A stretch of 64,000 nucleotides of DNA from PFJX01 sp963713085 (GCA_963713085.1 CAVQKQ010000012.1:82640-146639); one strand, 5' to 3'. Shown: positions 23,527 to 32,786, counted from the stretch's first letter. Translations and numbers: made by a program. Notes: a model not told the origin generated them from the sequence alone.

Positions 23527-26304
23527 ATGACCCCGACCCTGCTGCTGGTGGACGGCTCCAGCTACCTGTACCGCGCCTTTCATGCCATGCCCGACCTGCG
23601 CGCCCCGGACGGAGCGCCCACCGGCGCACTTTACGGCGTCATCAACATGCTGAAAAAACTGCGTAAGGACTACCCGACCGCCTACGCCGCCTGCGTGTTC
23701 GACGCCAAGGGCAAGACCTTCCGCGACGACTGGTACCCGGAATACAAGGCCCACCGTCCCCCCATGCCCGAGGACCTGGCCGCCCAGATCGCTCCCCTGC
23801 ACGAGACGGTGGCGGCCCTGGGCTGGCCCCTGTTGATGGTGGAGGGGGTGGAGGCGGACGACGTGATCGGCACCCTGACCCGCCAGGCGGAGGCGGCCGG
23901 CATGCAGGCGGTGGTGTCCACCGGCGACAAGGATCTGGCCCAGCTGGTGACGCCCCACGTGCGCCTGGTCAACACCATGACCAACGAGGTGCTGGATGAG
24001 GCCGGGGTGGCCGCCAAGTTCGGCGTGCCGCCGGAGCGCATCGTCGACTACCTGACCCTGATTGGCGACACCGTTGACAACGTGCCCGGGGTGGAGAAGG
24101 TGGGCCCCAAGACGGCGGTGAAGTGGCTGGCCGAGTTCGGCGACCTGGAAGCCCTCATGGCCCGAGCCGGCGAGGTGAAAGGGGCAGTCGGCGAGAACCT
24201 GCGCCGCGCCCTGGACTGGCTACCCACGGGCCACAAGCTCATCACGGTGAAGACCGACGTGGCCCTGGGCGTGCACCCCAACGACCTGAAGTGGGGGGAG
24301 GAGGACAAGGCGAAGCTGATGGAGCTATTCGGCCGCTACAACTTCCGCACCTGGCTCAGGGAATTGACACCCCCCTCCCCCGCCGGGGCATCGTCATCGG
24401 AGGTGAGAGGGGCTGGAGGAGAGGGGGACTTGGAGAATCGCGCGGATGACCGCCCCTCTCCCCTAACCCCTCTCCCGCTTGCGGGAGAGGGGAATGTCGA
24501 ACGCCGCTACGAGCCCATCCTGGACGAGACCACCCTAAACAAATGGCTGGAAACCCTGACCGCCGCCGACCTCATCTGCCTGGATACCGAGACCACCTCC
24601 CTGGACCCCATGCAGGCCCAACTGGTAGGCATGTCCTTCAGCGTTGAGCCGGGTGTGGCGGCCTATCTGCCCCTGGCCCATCACTACGCTGGCGCGCCTG
24701 CCCAGTTGGATCTAGTCGCTACCCTGGCGCGTCTTATGCCGCTCCTGGAAGACCCCAACAAGGCCAAGGTGGGCCAGAACCTGAAGTACGACTGGCACGT
24801 CTTCATGAACCAGGGCGTGGACCTGCAGGGTATCGTCCACGACACCCTGCTGCAAAGCTACGTGCTGGAGGCCCACGAGCGCCACGACATGGATACCTTG
24901 GCCGCCCGCCACCTGGGGGAGACCACCATCAAGTATGAGGAGGTGTGCGGCAAGGGCGCCGGCCAGATCGGCTTCGACCAGGTGGACGTGGAACGGGCCA
25001 CCGCCTACGCCGCAGAGGACGCCGACATCACCCTGCGCCTGCACCGGGCCCTGTATCCCCGGGTGGCGGCCGAGGCCGGGCTGGATCGCGTTTACCGGGA
25101 CATCGAGATGCCCCTGCTGCCCATCCTGGCCCGCATGGAACGCACCGGGGTGAAGCTGGACGCCGATCTGCTGCGCCGGCATTCCGGCTTCCTGGCCGGT
25201 GAAATGCTGGAACTGGAACGGAAGGCCCACCAAGCCGCCGGCCAGCCCTTCAACCTCAACTCCCCCAAGCAGCTGGGGGAGATTCTGTTCACCCAGCTCG
25301 GACTGAAGCCGAAGAAGAAGACCCCGGGCGGCGCCCCCTCCACCAACGAGGACGCCCTCCAGGAGCTGGCCCTGGACCACCCCCTGCCCAAGCTGATCCT
25401 GGACTACCGGGGCCTGGCCAAGCTCAAGTCCACCTATACCGACAAGCTGCCGGCCATGGTCAATCCGCAAACCGGCCGAGTCCACACCACCTACTCCCAA
25501 GCCGTGGCGGTCACCGGCCGGCTGGCCTCCAACGACCCCAACCTCCAGAACATACCGGTTCGCACCCCGGAGGGCCGCAAGATTCGAGAGGCCTTCATTG
25601 CCGAGCCGGGCCACGTCATCGTCTCCGCCGACTACTCCCAGATCGAGCTGCGCATCATGGCCCACCTGTCCAATGATGCCGGCCTGCTCAAGGCCTTCGC
25701 CGAGGACGTGGACATCCACCGCGCCACCGCCGCCGAGGTCCAGGGCGTGGCCCTGGAGGCGGTTACCACGGACATGCGGCGCATGGCCAAGGCCGTGAAC
25801 TTCGGCCTCATCTACGGCATGTCCGCCTTCGGCCTGGCGGCCCAGCTCAACGTGGAACGCAACGTGGCCCAGGCCTACATCGACCGCTACTTCGCCCGCT
25901 ACCCCGGGGTGCTGGACTACATGAACCGCACCCGGGACCAGGCCCGAACCGACGGCTACGTGGAAACCCTGTTCGGCCGCCGCCTGTATCTGCCCGAGAT
26001 CCGCGGCGGCAACGGCCCCCGCCGCCAGGGCGCCGAGCGGGCCGCCATCAACGCCCCCATGCAGGGCACGGCGGCCGACCTGATCAAGCTGGCCATGATC
26101 GCGGTGGACACCTGGCTCACGGCGTCAGGTCTGACGTCGCGCCTGATCATGCAGGTCCACGACGAACTGGTGCTGGAGGTGCCGGAGGCCGAACTGGATG
26201 TGATTCGGGTTGGCCTGCCGGAAAAGATGTGCGGTGTGGCGCAACTGGCGGTGCCCCTCAAGGCGGAGGTGGGGGCGGGGGCGAACTGGGAGGCGGCGCA
26301 TTAA
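23527..26304 (+). CDS. polA: DNA polymerase I with in-frame repeat insertion
   Basis: A 925-residue full-length Pol I. The 5'-3' exonuclease domain (LLLVDGSSYLYRAFHAMPDL, residues 1-280) is followed by an unusual Pro/Gly-rich segment (about 281-326). A 3'-5' exonuclease domain follows with the active-site D-x-E in LICLDTETTSLDP. The polymerase domain has motif A VSADYSQIELRIMAHLS, motif B RRMAKAVNFGLIYGMSAFG and motif C QVHDELVLEVPE. All catalytic motifs look intact, so proofreading and repair functions should be kept. The insertion is encoded by a palindromic repeat. Confidence 0.97.
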   Translation: MTPTLLLVDGSSYLYRAFHAMPDLRAPDGAPTGALYGVINMLKKLRKDYPTAYAACVFDAKGKTFRDDWYPEYKAHRPPMPEDLAAQIAPLHETVAALGWPLLMVEGVEADDVIGTLTRQAEAAGMQAVVSTGDKDLAQLVTPHVRLVNTMTNEVLDEAGVAAKFGVPPERIVDYLTLIGDTVDNVPGVEKVGPKTAVKWLAEFGDLEALMARAGEVKGAVGENLRRALDWLPTGHKLITVKTDVALGVHPNDLKWGEEDKAKLMELFGRYNFRTWLRELTPPSPAGASSSEVRGAGGEGDLENRADDRPSPLTPLPLAGEGNVERRYEPILDETTLNKWLETLTAADLICLDTETTSLDPMQAQLVGMSFSVEPGVAAYLPLAHHYAGAPAQLDLVATLARLMPLLEDPNKAKVGQNLKYDWHVFMNQGVDLQGIVHDTLLQSYVLEAHERHDMDTLAARHLGETTIKYEEVCGKGAGQIGFDQVDVERATAYAAEDADITLRLHRALYPRVAAEAGLDRVYRDIEMPLLPILARMERTGVKLDADLLRRHSGFLAGEMLELERKAHQAAGQPFNLNSPKQLGEILFTQLGLKPKKKTPGGAPSTNEDALQELALDHPLPKLILDYRGLAKLKSTYTDKLPAMVNPQTGRVHTTYSQAVAVTGRLASNDPNLQNIPVRTPEGRKIREAFIAEPGHVIVSADYSQIELRIMAHLSNDAGLLKAFAEDVDIHRATAAEVQGVALEAVTTDMRRMAKAVNFGLIYGMSAFGLAAQLNVERNVAQAYIDRYFARYPGVLDYMNRTRDQARTDGYVETLFGRRLYLPEIRGGNGPRRQGAERAAINAPMQGTAADLIKLAMIAVDTWLTASGLTSRLIMQVHDELVLEVPEAELDVIRVGLPEKMCGVAQLAVPLKAEVGAGANWEAAH
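24368..24502. repeat. Palindromic REP-type element inserted in frame in polA
   Basis: C-rich and G-rich blocks alternate as imperfect inverted repeats. GAGAGGGGCTGGAGGAG near 24408 faces CCCCTCTCCCCTAACCCC near 24452, and CTCTCCCGCTTGCGGGAGAG forms a second hairpin. The element adds about 45 codons (reading PSPLTPLPLAGEGN) between the 5'-nuclease and 3'-exonuclease domains without breaking the frame. Related sequence occurs at 53935-53975 and 55655-55702. Confidence 0.8.
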
Positions 26305-26861
26305 GAGCCAGCGAGCCATTATTTAACTTGGCAGATTGGCGTCCGCGGAGGATTGGTAATCGGCCAAACGGTCAGTGGGCGACCACCTGAGCAAGGGGGT
26401 GTTGAAAGTCCGCTGCCTCGGGAAAAGCATATGAACCACCGTAGCGTTTCGGTGTGCGCGATAGGAGATGGCACACCTCATTCTCTAGATGGAGAATACA
26501 ACTGCCAGGATGGGTAATTACGATTTTACGTACTGCTCCGTGCTAATCACTTCTATCACTCACAAGTCGTTTATTCACTTCGACCCAAACATCGTGACCT
26601 GCTGGGATTGTGTGCGATGCCACCCGACATAATAGTATCTTGGTCCCATTTTCATTTGTACCGTCGATCGCCCACATACCGCCTATCCCGCATGGGAAGC
26701 CTGGCATTAGCCGGTTATTACGACTGGCTTAACGCATTCCGACCATCGCCACCCTGGTACGAAATTGATACAACCGAATGAGGATGAGTAGATCCCGGCT
26801 GTGCTCCCCGTTGCAGAACACCATGTTCTGAACATCACTAATGTGGTTCCTTGGACAGTCA
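26305..26861. other. Non-coding interval between polA and soxZ
   Basis: No convincing gene on either strand. It is less GC-rich than polA. One hairpin, GGTGTGC/GCACACC with a 13-base loop, spans 26451-26477. No U-tract follows it, so it is not a clear terminator. The interval marks the start of the accessory block that runs to about 31.5 kb. Confidence 0.6.
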
Positions 26862-27173
26862 TTAAACGATTTCAGTCCCGACGGAATTTGTGTCGCCGAG
26901 GTTATCCACCCAACTCACCACTACCTTGTCACCGGATTTGGCGTTCTGGATCCAGAACGCCAGGTAGGGATTCATGGCGACACCGCCTCCCATCTGGGCA
27001 TCCATGACATGGACGTCGTTCAGCATGGCACTGACCTGGGTGATGTAATGGGCCGGTAACACCTTGCCTTGAGCATCCTTACGCAGGCCGGTTTCCATCG
27101 GGTGGTTCATCATGCACTTCACGGCAGCCATGTTTCCGTCCATGACGGCTCGAATCTTCATTGCTCCTGCCAT
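26862..27173 (-). CDS. soxZ: SoxZ-like sulfur carrier subunit
   Basis: A 103-residue immunoglobulin-like protein matching SoxZ (MKIRAVMDGNMAAVKCMMNH...FWIQNAKSGDKVVVSWVDNLGD). SoxZ pairs with SoxY to form the periplasmic carrier of thiosulfate-oxidation intermediates. A GAGGAGAT ribosome site precedes the ATG. It has no signal peptide, as usual, and would be co-exported with SoxY by Tat. It is the last gene after soxY (10-base gap). No soxXA, soxB or soxCD are nearby. Confidence 0.88.
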   Translation of the reverse strand: MAGAMKIRAVMDGNMAAVKCMMNHPMETGLRKDAQGKVLPAHYITQVSAMLNDVHVMDAQMGGGVAMNPYLAFWIQNAKSGDKVVVSWVDNLGDTNSVGTEIV

Positions 27174-27183
27174 GGCAATCTCC

Positions 27184-27687
27184 TCACTTCTCGTCTTTGG
27201 ATTTCATTGGGGACGGGTCGAACTCACATCCTGAAAGGGTCACCGTCACCATCTTTGAAGCCCTGTAGATCTTGCCGCCCGCCCGCACCACCGCATGCAC
27301 CGGACAGGACTCCGCCATCTTGATACGGGTCGCGATATGGCCGACACCCCCGTTCCTGAAATCGAACTTGGCCACCAGCGGGATGGCGTTCTTCTCGACC
27401 AGGATGGCGATGGAGTCGGTATCGGGCAAATGGGAGAACACCTCCACCGGCACGATCGCCCCGTTTTCAGCCACATCGGGGGCCGCGAAGTCGATACCCT
27501 CGCTGGTCTCGGCCTTGAGTCCACCCATCTCGTTCATCACCGTCTCGAAATCCATGACGCCGAAATCAGCCGGTTTCAAATCATTGGCTTCGGCAAGTAT
27601 TGGTTTCATAAGGCCCGTGCTTGTGGTCAACGTGACAACGCTGGTGGCAATGGCCCCTTTGATCAACTGTCTGCGCAGGTTGTTCAT
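27184..27687 (-). CDS. soxY: Divergent SoxY-like carrier with a C-terminal extension
   Basis: A 167-residue exported protein with a Tat-type leader (NNLRRQLIKGAIATSVVTL) and a SoxY immunoglobulin-like domain (PVEVFSHLPDTDSIAILVEK). Classical SoxY ends in a mobile GGCG(G) arm whose Cys carries the sulfur substrate. Here the equivalent is VTVTLSGCEFDPSPMKSKDE, so the Cys follows Ser-Gly rather than Gly-Gly and is followed by about 14 more residues. Binding to Sox partners may therefore be altered. A GAGGGGA ribosome site supports the start. Confidence 0.82.
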   Translation of the reverse strand: MNNLRRQLIKGAIATSVVTLTTSTGLMKPILAEANDLKPADFGVMDFETVMNEMGGLKAETSEGIDFAAPDVAENGAIVPVEVFSHLPDTDSIAILVEKNAIPLVAKFDFRNGGVGHIATRIKMAESCPVHAVVRAGGKIYRASKMVTVTLSGCEFDPSPMKSKDEK

Positions 27688-27963
27688 GTTCTATCCCCTC
27701 TTTGGAAATGCGACGAATGGGCGTCCCGTGGGTATTGATCCAGGTGGGCGACGGATGTAATGCCATTTAGGACACCAACTCGTTTACCGAGGACAGCCAA
27801 CAGCGACGCCTACTTGAACCAGCAGTATTACAAGTTCATTCAGCTAGTCGCTTGTCAGTCTGGATCTGCCGCCAGGCACTTTGGCGGTGGCGAATGTTGG
27901 ATAACGCCAATTGCTGAGAACGCCCCACTCGCCATCGTCATTAGGGTGACTTATGGACAAGAC

Positions 27964-28242
27964 TCACCATATCTTGGCCTGTTGGGAAGGCCCGATGGAT
28001 GACGGGTCATTGATCGACCTGTAAGCCATGTTGTTGCGCGAGTGCTCGGCTATGTAGCGTGCGACGTTGGCGGCCATCTTGGCCGAGAAACCGGTACATG
28101 CCTCGTCAAAGGTGGCATCGCCCCAGTAGCAATCGGGAGCTTGTATGGCGACATCAGTTTTGTTTGCGTCTTTGTCTGACGCATGGGCAGACAAAGGCAT
28201 GATGAAAACAGCAGCGATAAAACAGATCTTCTTGGCGAACAT
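27964..28242 (-). CDS. Small secreted protein of unknown function upstream of soxYZ
   Basis: A 92-residue protein with signal peptide CFIAAVFIMPLSAHA and a very strong GAGGAGG ribosome site. The mature part is about 70 residues with two cysteines (APDCYWGD, DEACTGFS), possibly a disulfide pair. There is no CxxCH, so it is not a c-type cytochrome such as SoxX. It has the orientation of soxYZ, separated by a gene-less gap of about 275 bases. A periplasmic partner role is a guess from position. Confidence 0.6.
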   Translation of the reverse strand: MFAKKICFIAAVFIMPLSAHASDKDANKTDVAIQAPDCYWGDATFDEACTGFSAKMAANVARYIAEHSRNNMAYRSINDPSSIGPSQQAKIW

Positions 28243-28519
28243 AGTAACCTCCTCAAATGGAGCGTCAGAAATGAAGTACGTCTGGCATTCAAACGTATAG
28301 GTAATTGCGACGCGTGGAATCGGCCGGTTACATGAATGTGGCCAGGGAAACGAACTAGTATGAATACACTAGTAACTATATCTTTTGATATAGCTGTGAT
28401 CGAGGTTGACTAAGGATTGAATGCAAGCAGCAACTGAATCAGCTTGATCCAAGATGATCAGGCGGTTCTCGCTGGTTGGTTGCCGACTGGATCGGCCAGT
28501 GGGAATTCGCTGCCCTACT

Positions 28520-29146
28520 TCAGTCAATCAGCCCTAACCGTCGAGCAGCATTGGCAGCCTCCACACGGTTTCTGACATCCAGGGCATGGAAGATTGCGGC
28601 GATATGCACCTTGATGGTGCCTTCACCAAGATCCAGTACACGACAGATCGCCTTGTTCGACATCCCATCTACCAAGAGACGCAGGACATCCCTTTGCCGG
28701 ACCGTCAGCTTGACCTGATCATCATGTCCAGGGTTTCCTACCCTAACTTCAAGTAACAGTTGCGCCGGCAGGTATATCCCCCCAGACAGTACCAGCCGCA
28801 TAGCGGATTGCATCACAGCCGTGCTGGAGGATTTTGGGATGTAACCTAGAGCACCGGCTGCCATCGCTGCCAGTATGGTTTCCTTGGTTTCGCAGGCGGA
28901 GAGCACAACTACAGGCAATTGCGGAAAGGTTTTGGATAAGAGTTTGATGCCTTCTCGGCCATTCTTCATGCCTGGCATATCCAAGTCCAGGATCATCAGA
29001 TCGGTGTCAGGATGGCAAGAAGCGAGTTCCATGGCTTCCTCCAGATCACTCGCCTTAAACACTGTCGATCCTTCCTCCAACTGTTGGAAAAGCATGGCAA
29101 AACCATCTCGAAACAGGTCATGGTCGTCAGCGAGTATGACTTTCAC
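28520..29146 (-). CDS. LuxR/NarL-family response regulator
   Basis: A 208-residue regulator. The receiver domain (VILADDHDLFRDGFAML, phospho-acceptor Asp in LMILDLDMPGM) is followed by a LuxR helix-turn-helix (LTVRQRDVLRLLVDGMSNKA). The GTG at 29146 is chosen: GGGAG lies 9 bases upstream and the receiver begins there, while a longer frame adds non-domain sequence. It is divergent from the hybrid sensor kinase, its likely partner. The downstream secreted protein and soxYZ are candidate targets. Confidence 0.9.
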   Translation of the reverse strand: MKVILADDHDLFRDGFAMLFQQLEEGSTVFKASDLEEAMELASCHPDTDLMILDLDMPGMKNGREGIKLLSKTFPQLPVVVLSACETKETILAAMAAGALGYIPKSSSTAVMQSAMRLVLSGGIYLPAQLLLEVRVGNPGHDDQVKLTVRQRDVLRLLVDGMSNKAICRVLDLGEGTIKVHIAAIFHALDVRNRVEAANAARRLGLID

Positions 29147-29546
29147 GTAGGCGCACTCCCTTAAGGAATCTACTGTATAAATTTTTGACCAATTATAAGC
29201 TGCCCCCATATGACTGGTTTGCATTACATTAAGCCAGCAGCTACCCATTACCATTTGCCAGCGCCATGGTCTTCCGCTGACTTCTCTTGAGGCTTCCGCG
29301 CCACATCGAATGTTTAGCGCAAAGGCCAACTTGGAACTGCCAAACACCGTTTGTCATAAGAGAAGCAACCCTTTGGATCCTTGGCGTATTGACTCAAACG
29401 GCCAGAGCAGCCATTGGGCTCAGATCAGTCAACTTGCGTATACGGCTGCTTCGGGGAACAGCAACATCATGCACCGCCCAGCGTGCAACGGCGTGGACTA
29501 GAATGCCGAGCATGCCAAGACTGGGCGCGGCCATGTCGACGACAGG
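29147..29546. promoter_or_regulatory. Divergent regulator/kinase intergenic region
   Basis: A 400-base interval with no gene, between the start of the LuxR-type regulator and that of the hybrid kinase. It is AT-richer than its flanks near 29160-29240 and should hold both promoters. I could not pick a confident -35/-10 pair or operator. Confidence 0.4.
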
Positions 29547-31334
29547 ATGAAACCCACCCGCCACACACCTGAAACGGATCCCAATCTGCGTCTGGAAGCG
29601 GAGGCGACACGCCAGCTCTTTCAGGGCATTCTCGGCGTCGTCCCGTTAATGCCGGTTGTGCCTCTGGCGCTCGTGCTGGGTCTTTGGGCATACGTGGACA
29701 GGATCGAGCTGCTGATCTGGTTCATCGCGGCATTGATCGTGCCGGCAAGCCAGTACATCCTTGCACTCCGCTACCGCGCCCACCCTCCGGAGCCAGAAGG
29801 CGCCGCCCGCTGGGCGCGTTATATCACTTGGACGTCTCTGATCGAAGGCGTCGTGTGGGGCGTGGCCGGCATCATTTTCTACGTGCCCGATGCCCTGCCG
29901 GCTCAACTGATCCTGCTTGGACTGATCATCGGCATGCCCGCCGGCTCGGTGTTCCCCACTTCCTGGTGGCCGGCGTCCTTCTACACCGTTGCCTACAGCG
30001 AGGTCGGACTCACCGCGCTGGGACTCGCACTCCGGGGCAACCCGGGCGAGATCGGCATGGCGGTTGCTCTTGTGGTTTATATGTTCATGCTGCATCAGAT
30101 GATGCGGCAGGCGCATGGTGTGGCGATGGAAACCATCGCCCTGCGTTTCGAGAACCTCGATCTCGTGGATCGGTTGCGCCAGGAAAAGCAGGTCGCCGAG
30201 CAGGCCAGCATCGACAAGTCGAAATTTCTTGCCGCAGCCAGTCACGACCTCCGGCAGCCCCTGCATGCGCTCTCCCTGTTCACCCGGGTGCTTGAGGAGC
30301 GCACCAGCGACCCGGACACGCGTGGCCTGGTCGACAAGATTCAACGTTGCGTGGTGGCGCTCGAAACCCTGTTCCAGTCCCTGCTAGACATTTCCAGGAT
30401 GGATGCGGGCATCGTCGAGACCAAGACTGTGCACTTCCCGGTCGCCCCGCTGGTGGAGCGCCTGTACGCAGAATATGCTCCCCAGGCCGAGGCCGAGGGC
30501 TTGCGCATGGTGAAACATTGCGGCGAGATCACCGCGAAGTCGGACCCGGCGCTGGTCGAGCGAGTTCTGCGCAACCTCATCGCCAACGCCATCCGCTATA
30601 CGCGGGCAGGAGAGATCGATGTCCAATGTACGTCAGTCCACGCCGGCATAGAGATAGAGGTGCGCGATACCGGCATCGGCATATCAGAAGACCAGCACGA
30701 ACGGGTATTCCAGGAATTCGTCCAGATCGGCAATCCGGAGCGCGACCGCAGCAAGGGGCTCGGCCTCGGGCTCTCCATCGTGCACCGTCTGGCGGGCCTT
30801 CTCGACACCTGTGTCGAGCTGCGATCGGTCCCCGGAGTCGGTTCATCGTTTCGTTTCACCCTTCCGGCCGGCGATCCGGAAGCCTGCGTCGATACTGCCG
30901 AGATGCCGATCCTGCCTTCCTCGGTTCTCGCCAATGCCTTGATTGCGGTGGTCGATGACGAGGTGGACGTGCGTGAAGGCATGCGCATGCTGCTGGAAAA
31001 CTGGGGTTGCAGGGTAATCACTGCCGAAGGCAGCGCGAGCCTGCTTGCCGCGCTGGACGAAACGGGTCTGAAGCCGGATATCCTGGTCGCAGATTTCAGG
31101 CTGAGAGAGGGAAGCACTGGTCTTGCGGCAATCAACCATATCGAGTCGCATTTCGGGGCTTCAATCCCGACTCTCATCATCACCGGCGATACTGCTCCGG
31201 AGCGGCTCAGCGAAGTTCACTCAAGCGGCCACATGCTCCTGCACAAGCCGGTTCAGCCAGCCAAATTGCGCGTAACGTTGCAAAATCTCTTGCAAACTGG
31301 GCCCGCCCTGTATGAGCGCTCTAGCCCCGCGTAA
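29547..31334 (+). CDS. Hybrid sensor histidine kinase with C-terminal receiver
   Basis: A 595-residue inner-membrane hybrid kinase. Five to six membrane helices (residues 30-190) are followed by a coiled coil and a HisKA domain with AASHDLRQPLHALSLFTRVL (phospho-His in SHDLRQP). The HATPase domain has NLIANAIRYT, DTGIGIS and GLGLGLSIVHRL. A C-terminal receiver (LIAVVDDEVDVREGMRMLL, Asp in ILVADFRL) follows. The SHDLRQPLHAL variant is typical of kinases paired with LuxR-type regulators, such as the divergent gene here. The membrane domain gives no clue to the signal. Confidence 0.92.
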   Translation: MKPTRHTPETDPNLRLEAEATRQLFQGILGVVPLMPVVPLALVLGLWAYVDRIELLIWFIAALIVPASQYILALRYRAHPPEPEGAARWARYITWTSLIEGVVWGVAGIIFYVPDALPAQLILLGLIIGMPAGSVFPTSWWPASFYTVAYSEVGLTALGLALRGNPGEIGMAVALVVYMFMLHQMMRQAHGVAMETIALRFENLDLVDRLRQEKQVAEQASIDKSKFLAAASHDLRQPLHALSLFTRVLEERTSDPDTRGLVDKIQRCVVALETLFQSLLDISRMDAGIVETKTVHFPVAPLVERLYAEYAPQAEAEGLRMVKHCGEITAKSDPALVERVLRNLIANAIRYTRAGEIDVQCTSVHAGIEIEVRDTGIGISEDQHERVFQEFVQIGNPERDRSKGLGLGLSIVHRLAGLLDTCVELRSVPGVGSSFRFTLPAGDPEACVDTAEMPILPSSVLANALIAVVDDEVDVREGMRMLLENWGCRVITAEGSASLLAALDETGLKPDILVADFRLREGSTGLAAINHIESHFGASIPTLIITGDTAPERLSEVHSSGHMLLHKPVQPAKLRVTLQNLLQTGPALYERSSPA

Positions 31335-31577
31335 GGTGGCCAGCGGCAAGATCGGTGGCAGCTTGGGGGCGATTCCAGGAAATGCACTTCGGTGCTGGCC
31401 CTGGTTCCATGGTCGAAGTCGAATGATGCTTTGTGGTCGGCTGGAATGGGTCGGTTACTCACCATCGTCGACGTGGAAATCGGACGATGACGAACGTCCG
31501 GCTACGGGCGTGGTTTATGACCGGATTGGCCGATGATCCGGTAATTCGCCAAAGTCATAAGTTTTCCACAGAGGGGA

Positions 31578-32030
31578 TTATTCCCGCCACCGCTCCGCCG
31601 CCGCCTCGTCCGTCTCCCGAGCATCCACCCATTTCTCTCCTTCCGGGGTGGTCTCCTTCTTCCAGAACGGCGCCCGTGTCTTCAGGTAGTCCATGATGAA
31701 TTCGCAGGCGGCGAAGGCGTCGCCGCGATGGCTGCTGGCGATGGCGACCAGGACGATGGGATCGGTGGGGTGCAGGGGACCGACCCGGTGGATGACTGTG
31801 GCGTCCAGCACCTCCCAGCGGCCCTGAGCCTCCGCGACGATGCCGGCCAGGGCCTTCTCGGTCATGCCGGGGTAGTGCTCCAGGGTCATGGTGGCGATGC
31901 CCCGGCCGTCGTTGATGTCCCGCACCAGGCCGAGGAAGGCGGCGATGGCGCCCACCTTGGGGTTGGATCGGTGCAGGGTGGCGACCTCGGCGTTGAGGTC
32001 GAATGGTTGGGTCTGGACGGCGATCTTCAT
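31578..32030 (-). CDS. moaE: Molybdopterin synthase catalytic subunit MoaE
   Basis: A 150-residue MoaE that, with thiocarboxylated MoaD, inserts sulfur into precursor Z to make molybdopterin. Conserved segments include GAIAAFLGLVRD, LEHYPGMTEKAL and VAIASSHRGDAF, and the FWKKET near the end includes the catalytic Lys. The ATG at 32030 follows GAGGGACC. moaD is not adjacent. The gene follows an orphan response regulator by 8 bases. Molybdopterin would serve the MsrP-like enzyme at 45.6 kb. Confidence 0.93.
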   Translation of the reverse strand: MKIAVQTQPFDLNAEVATLHRSNPKVGAIAAFLGLVRDINDGRGIATMTLEHYPGMTEKALAGIVAEAQGRWEVLDATVIHRVGPLHPTDPIVLVAIASSHRGDAFAACEFIMDYLKTRAPFWKKETTPEGEKWVDARETDEAAAERWRE

Positions 32031-32038
32031 GGGGTCCC

Positions 32039-32701
32039 TCAAATCCGGTCCATCAAATAACCCAGGCCGCGCAGGGTGCGAATGCCCACGCCGGCCGGCT
32101 CCAGTTTCTTGCGCAGGCGGTGCACGTAGACCTCGATGGCGTTGGCGCTCACTTCTTCATTGAAGCCGCACAGGCTCTCGATCAGCTGGTCCTTGCTGAC
32201 CACCTTGCCGAGGCGGAACAGCAGGGCCTCCAGGACCGAGATCTCCCGCTGGGACAGTTCCAGCGCCTCCCCGCCCAGCAGGGCGCGCCGCCCCACGGTG
32301 TCGTAGGTGAGGGAGCCGCAGGCCAGCAGGGGCACCACGCCATGCCCGCGCCGCAGCAGGGCCCGGGCCCGCGCCTCCAGTTCCACCAGGGAGAAGGGCT
32401 TGCTGAGGTAGTCGTCGGCGCCCAGGTCCAGTCCCCGGACCCGGTCCTCCACCCCGTCGCGGGCGGTCAGGATCATCACCGGAGTGCGGCAGCCGGCGGA
32501 GCGGGCCTGGTGCAGCACCTGCAGGCCGTCCAGCTTGGGCAGGCCCAGGTCCAGGATGGCGAGGTCGAAGGTTTCCGCGTGCAACAGGTTCAGCGCGGCC
32601 TCCCCGTCGGTGGCCTGATCCGTGGCGTAGCCCGCCGCCCGCATGGCGCGGGTCAGGCTGTCCAGCAGGATGGGGTCGTCTTCCACGATCAGGATGCGCA
32701 T
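32039..32701 (-). CDS. OmpR/PmrA-family response regulator (orphan)
   Basis: A 220-residue regulator. The receiver domain (ILIVEDDPILLDSLTRAM, Asp in LAILDLGLPKLDG, Lys in DDYLSKPFSL) is followed by a winged-helix domain (VVSKDQLIESL...NAIEVYVHRLRKKLEP). It resembles QseB/PmrA/TctD-type regulators. No sensor kinase lies beside it; moaE occupies the downstream slot. A QseB/PmrA-type direct repeat upstream (32770-32786) suggests autoregulation. Confidence 0.92.
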   Translation of the reverse strand: MRILIVEDDPILLDSLTRAMRAAGYATDQATDGEAALNLLHAETFDLAILDLGLPKLDGLQVLHQARSAGCRTPVMILTARDGVEDRVRGLDLGADDYLSKPFSLVELEARARALLRRGHGVVPLLACGSLTYDTVGRRALLGGEALELSQREISVLEALLFRLGKVVSKDQLIESLCGFNEEVSANAIEVYVHRLRKKLEPAGVGIRTLRGLGYLMDRI

Positions 32702-32769
32702 GGTCTTGCCCGAGTAAGTCCTTGTGATCCCAGGTCCGAATATTCAGCCGCCACGAACCGGGCCGGCGC

Positions 32770-32786
32770 CTTAATTAAGCATTAAT
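32770..32786. promoter_or_regulatory. QseB/PmrA-type direct repeat upstream of the orphan regulator
   Basis: CTTAAT-N5-ATTAAT, two TTAAT half-sites 11 bases apart, matches the half-site spacing bound by PmrA/QseB-type regulators. It lies about 70 bases upstream of the regulator start at 32701. A related repeat occurs at 34882-34898. Confidence 0.5.

Noticed and set aside
27964..28242. SoxX or another c-type cytochrome beside soxYZ
   Set aside because: No CxxCH heme-binding motif; only two widely spaced cysteines.
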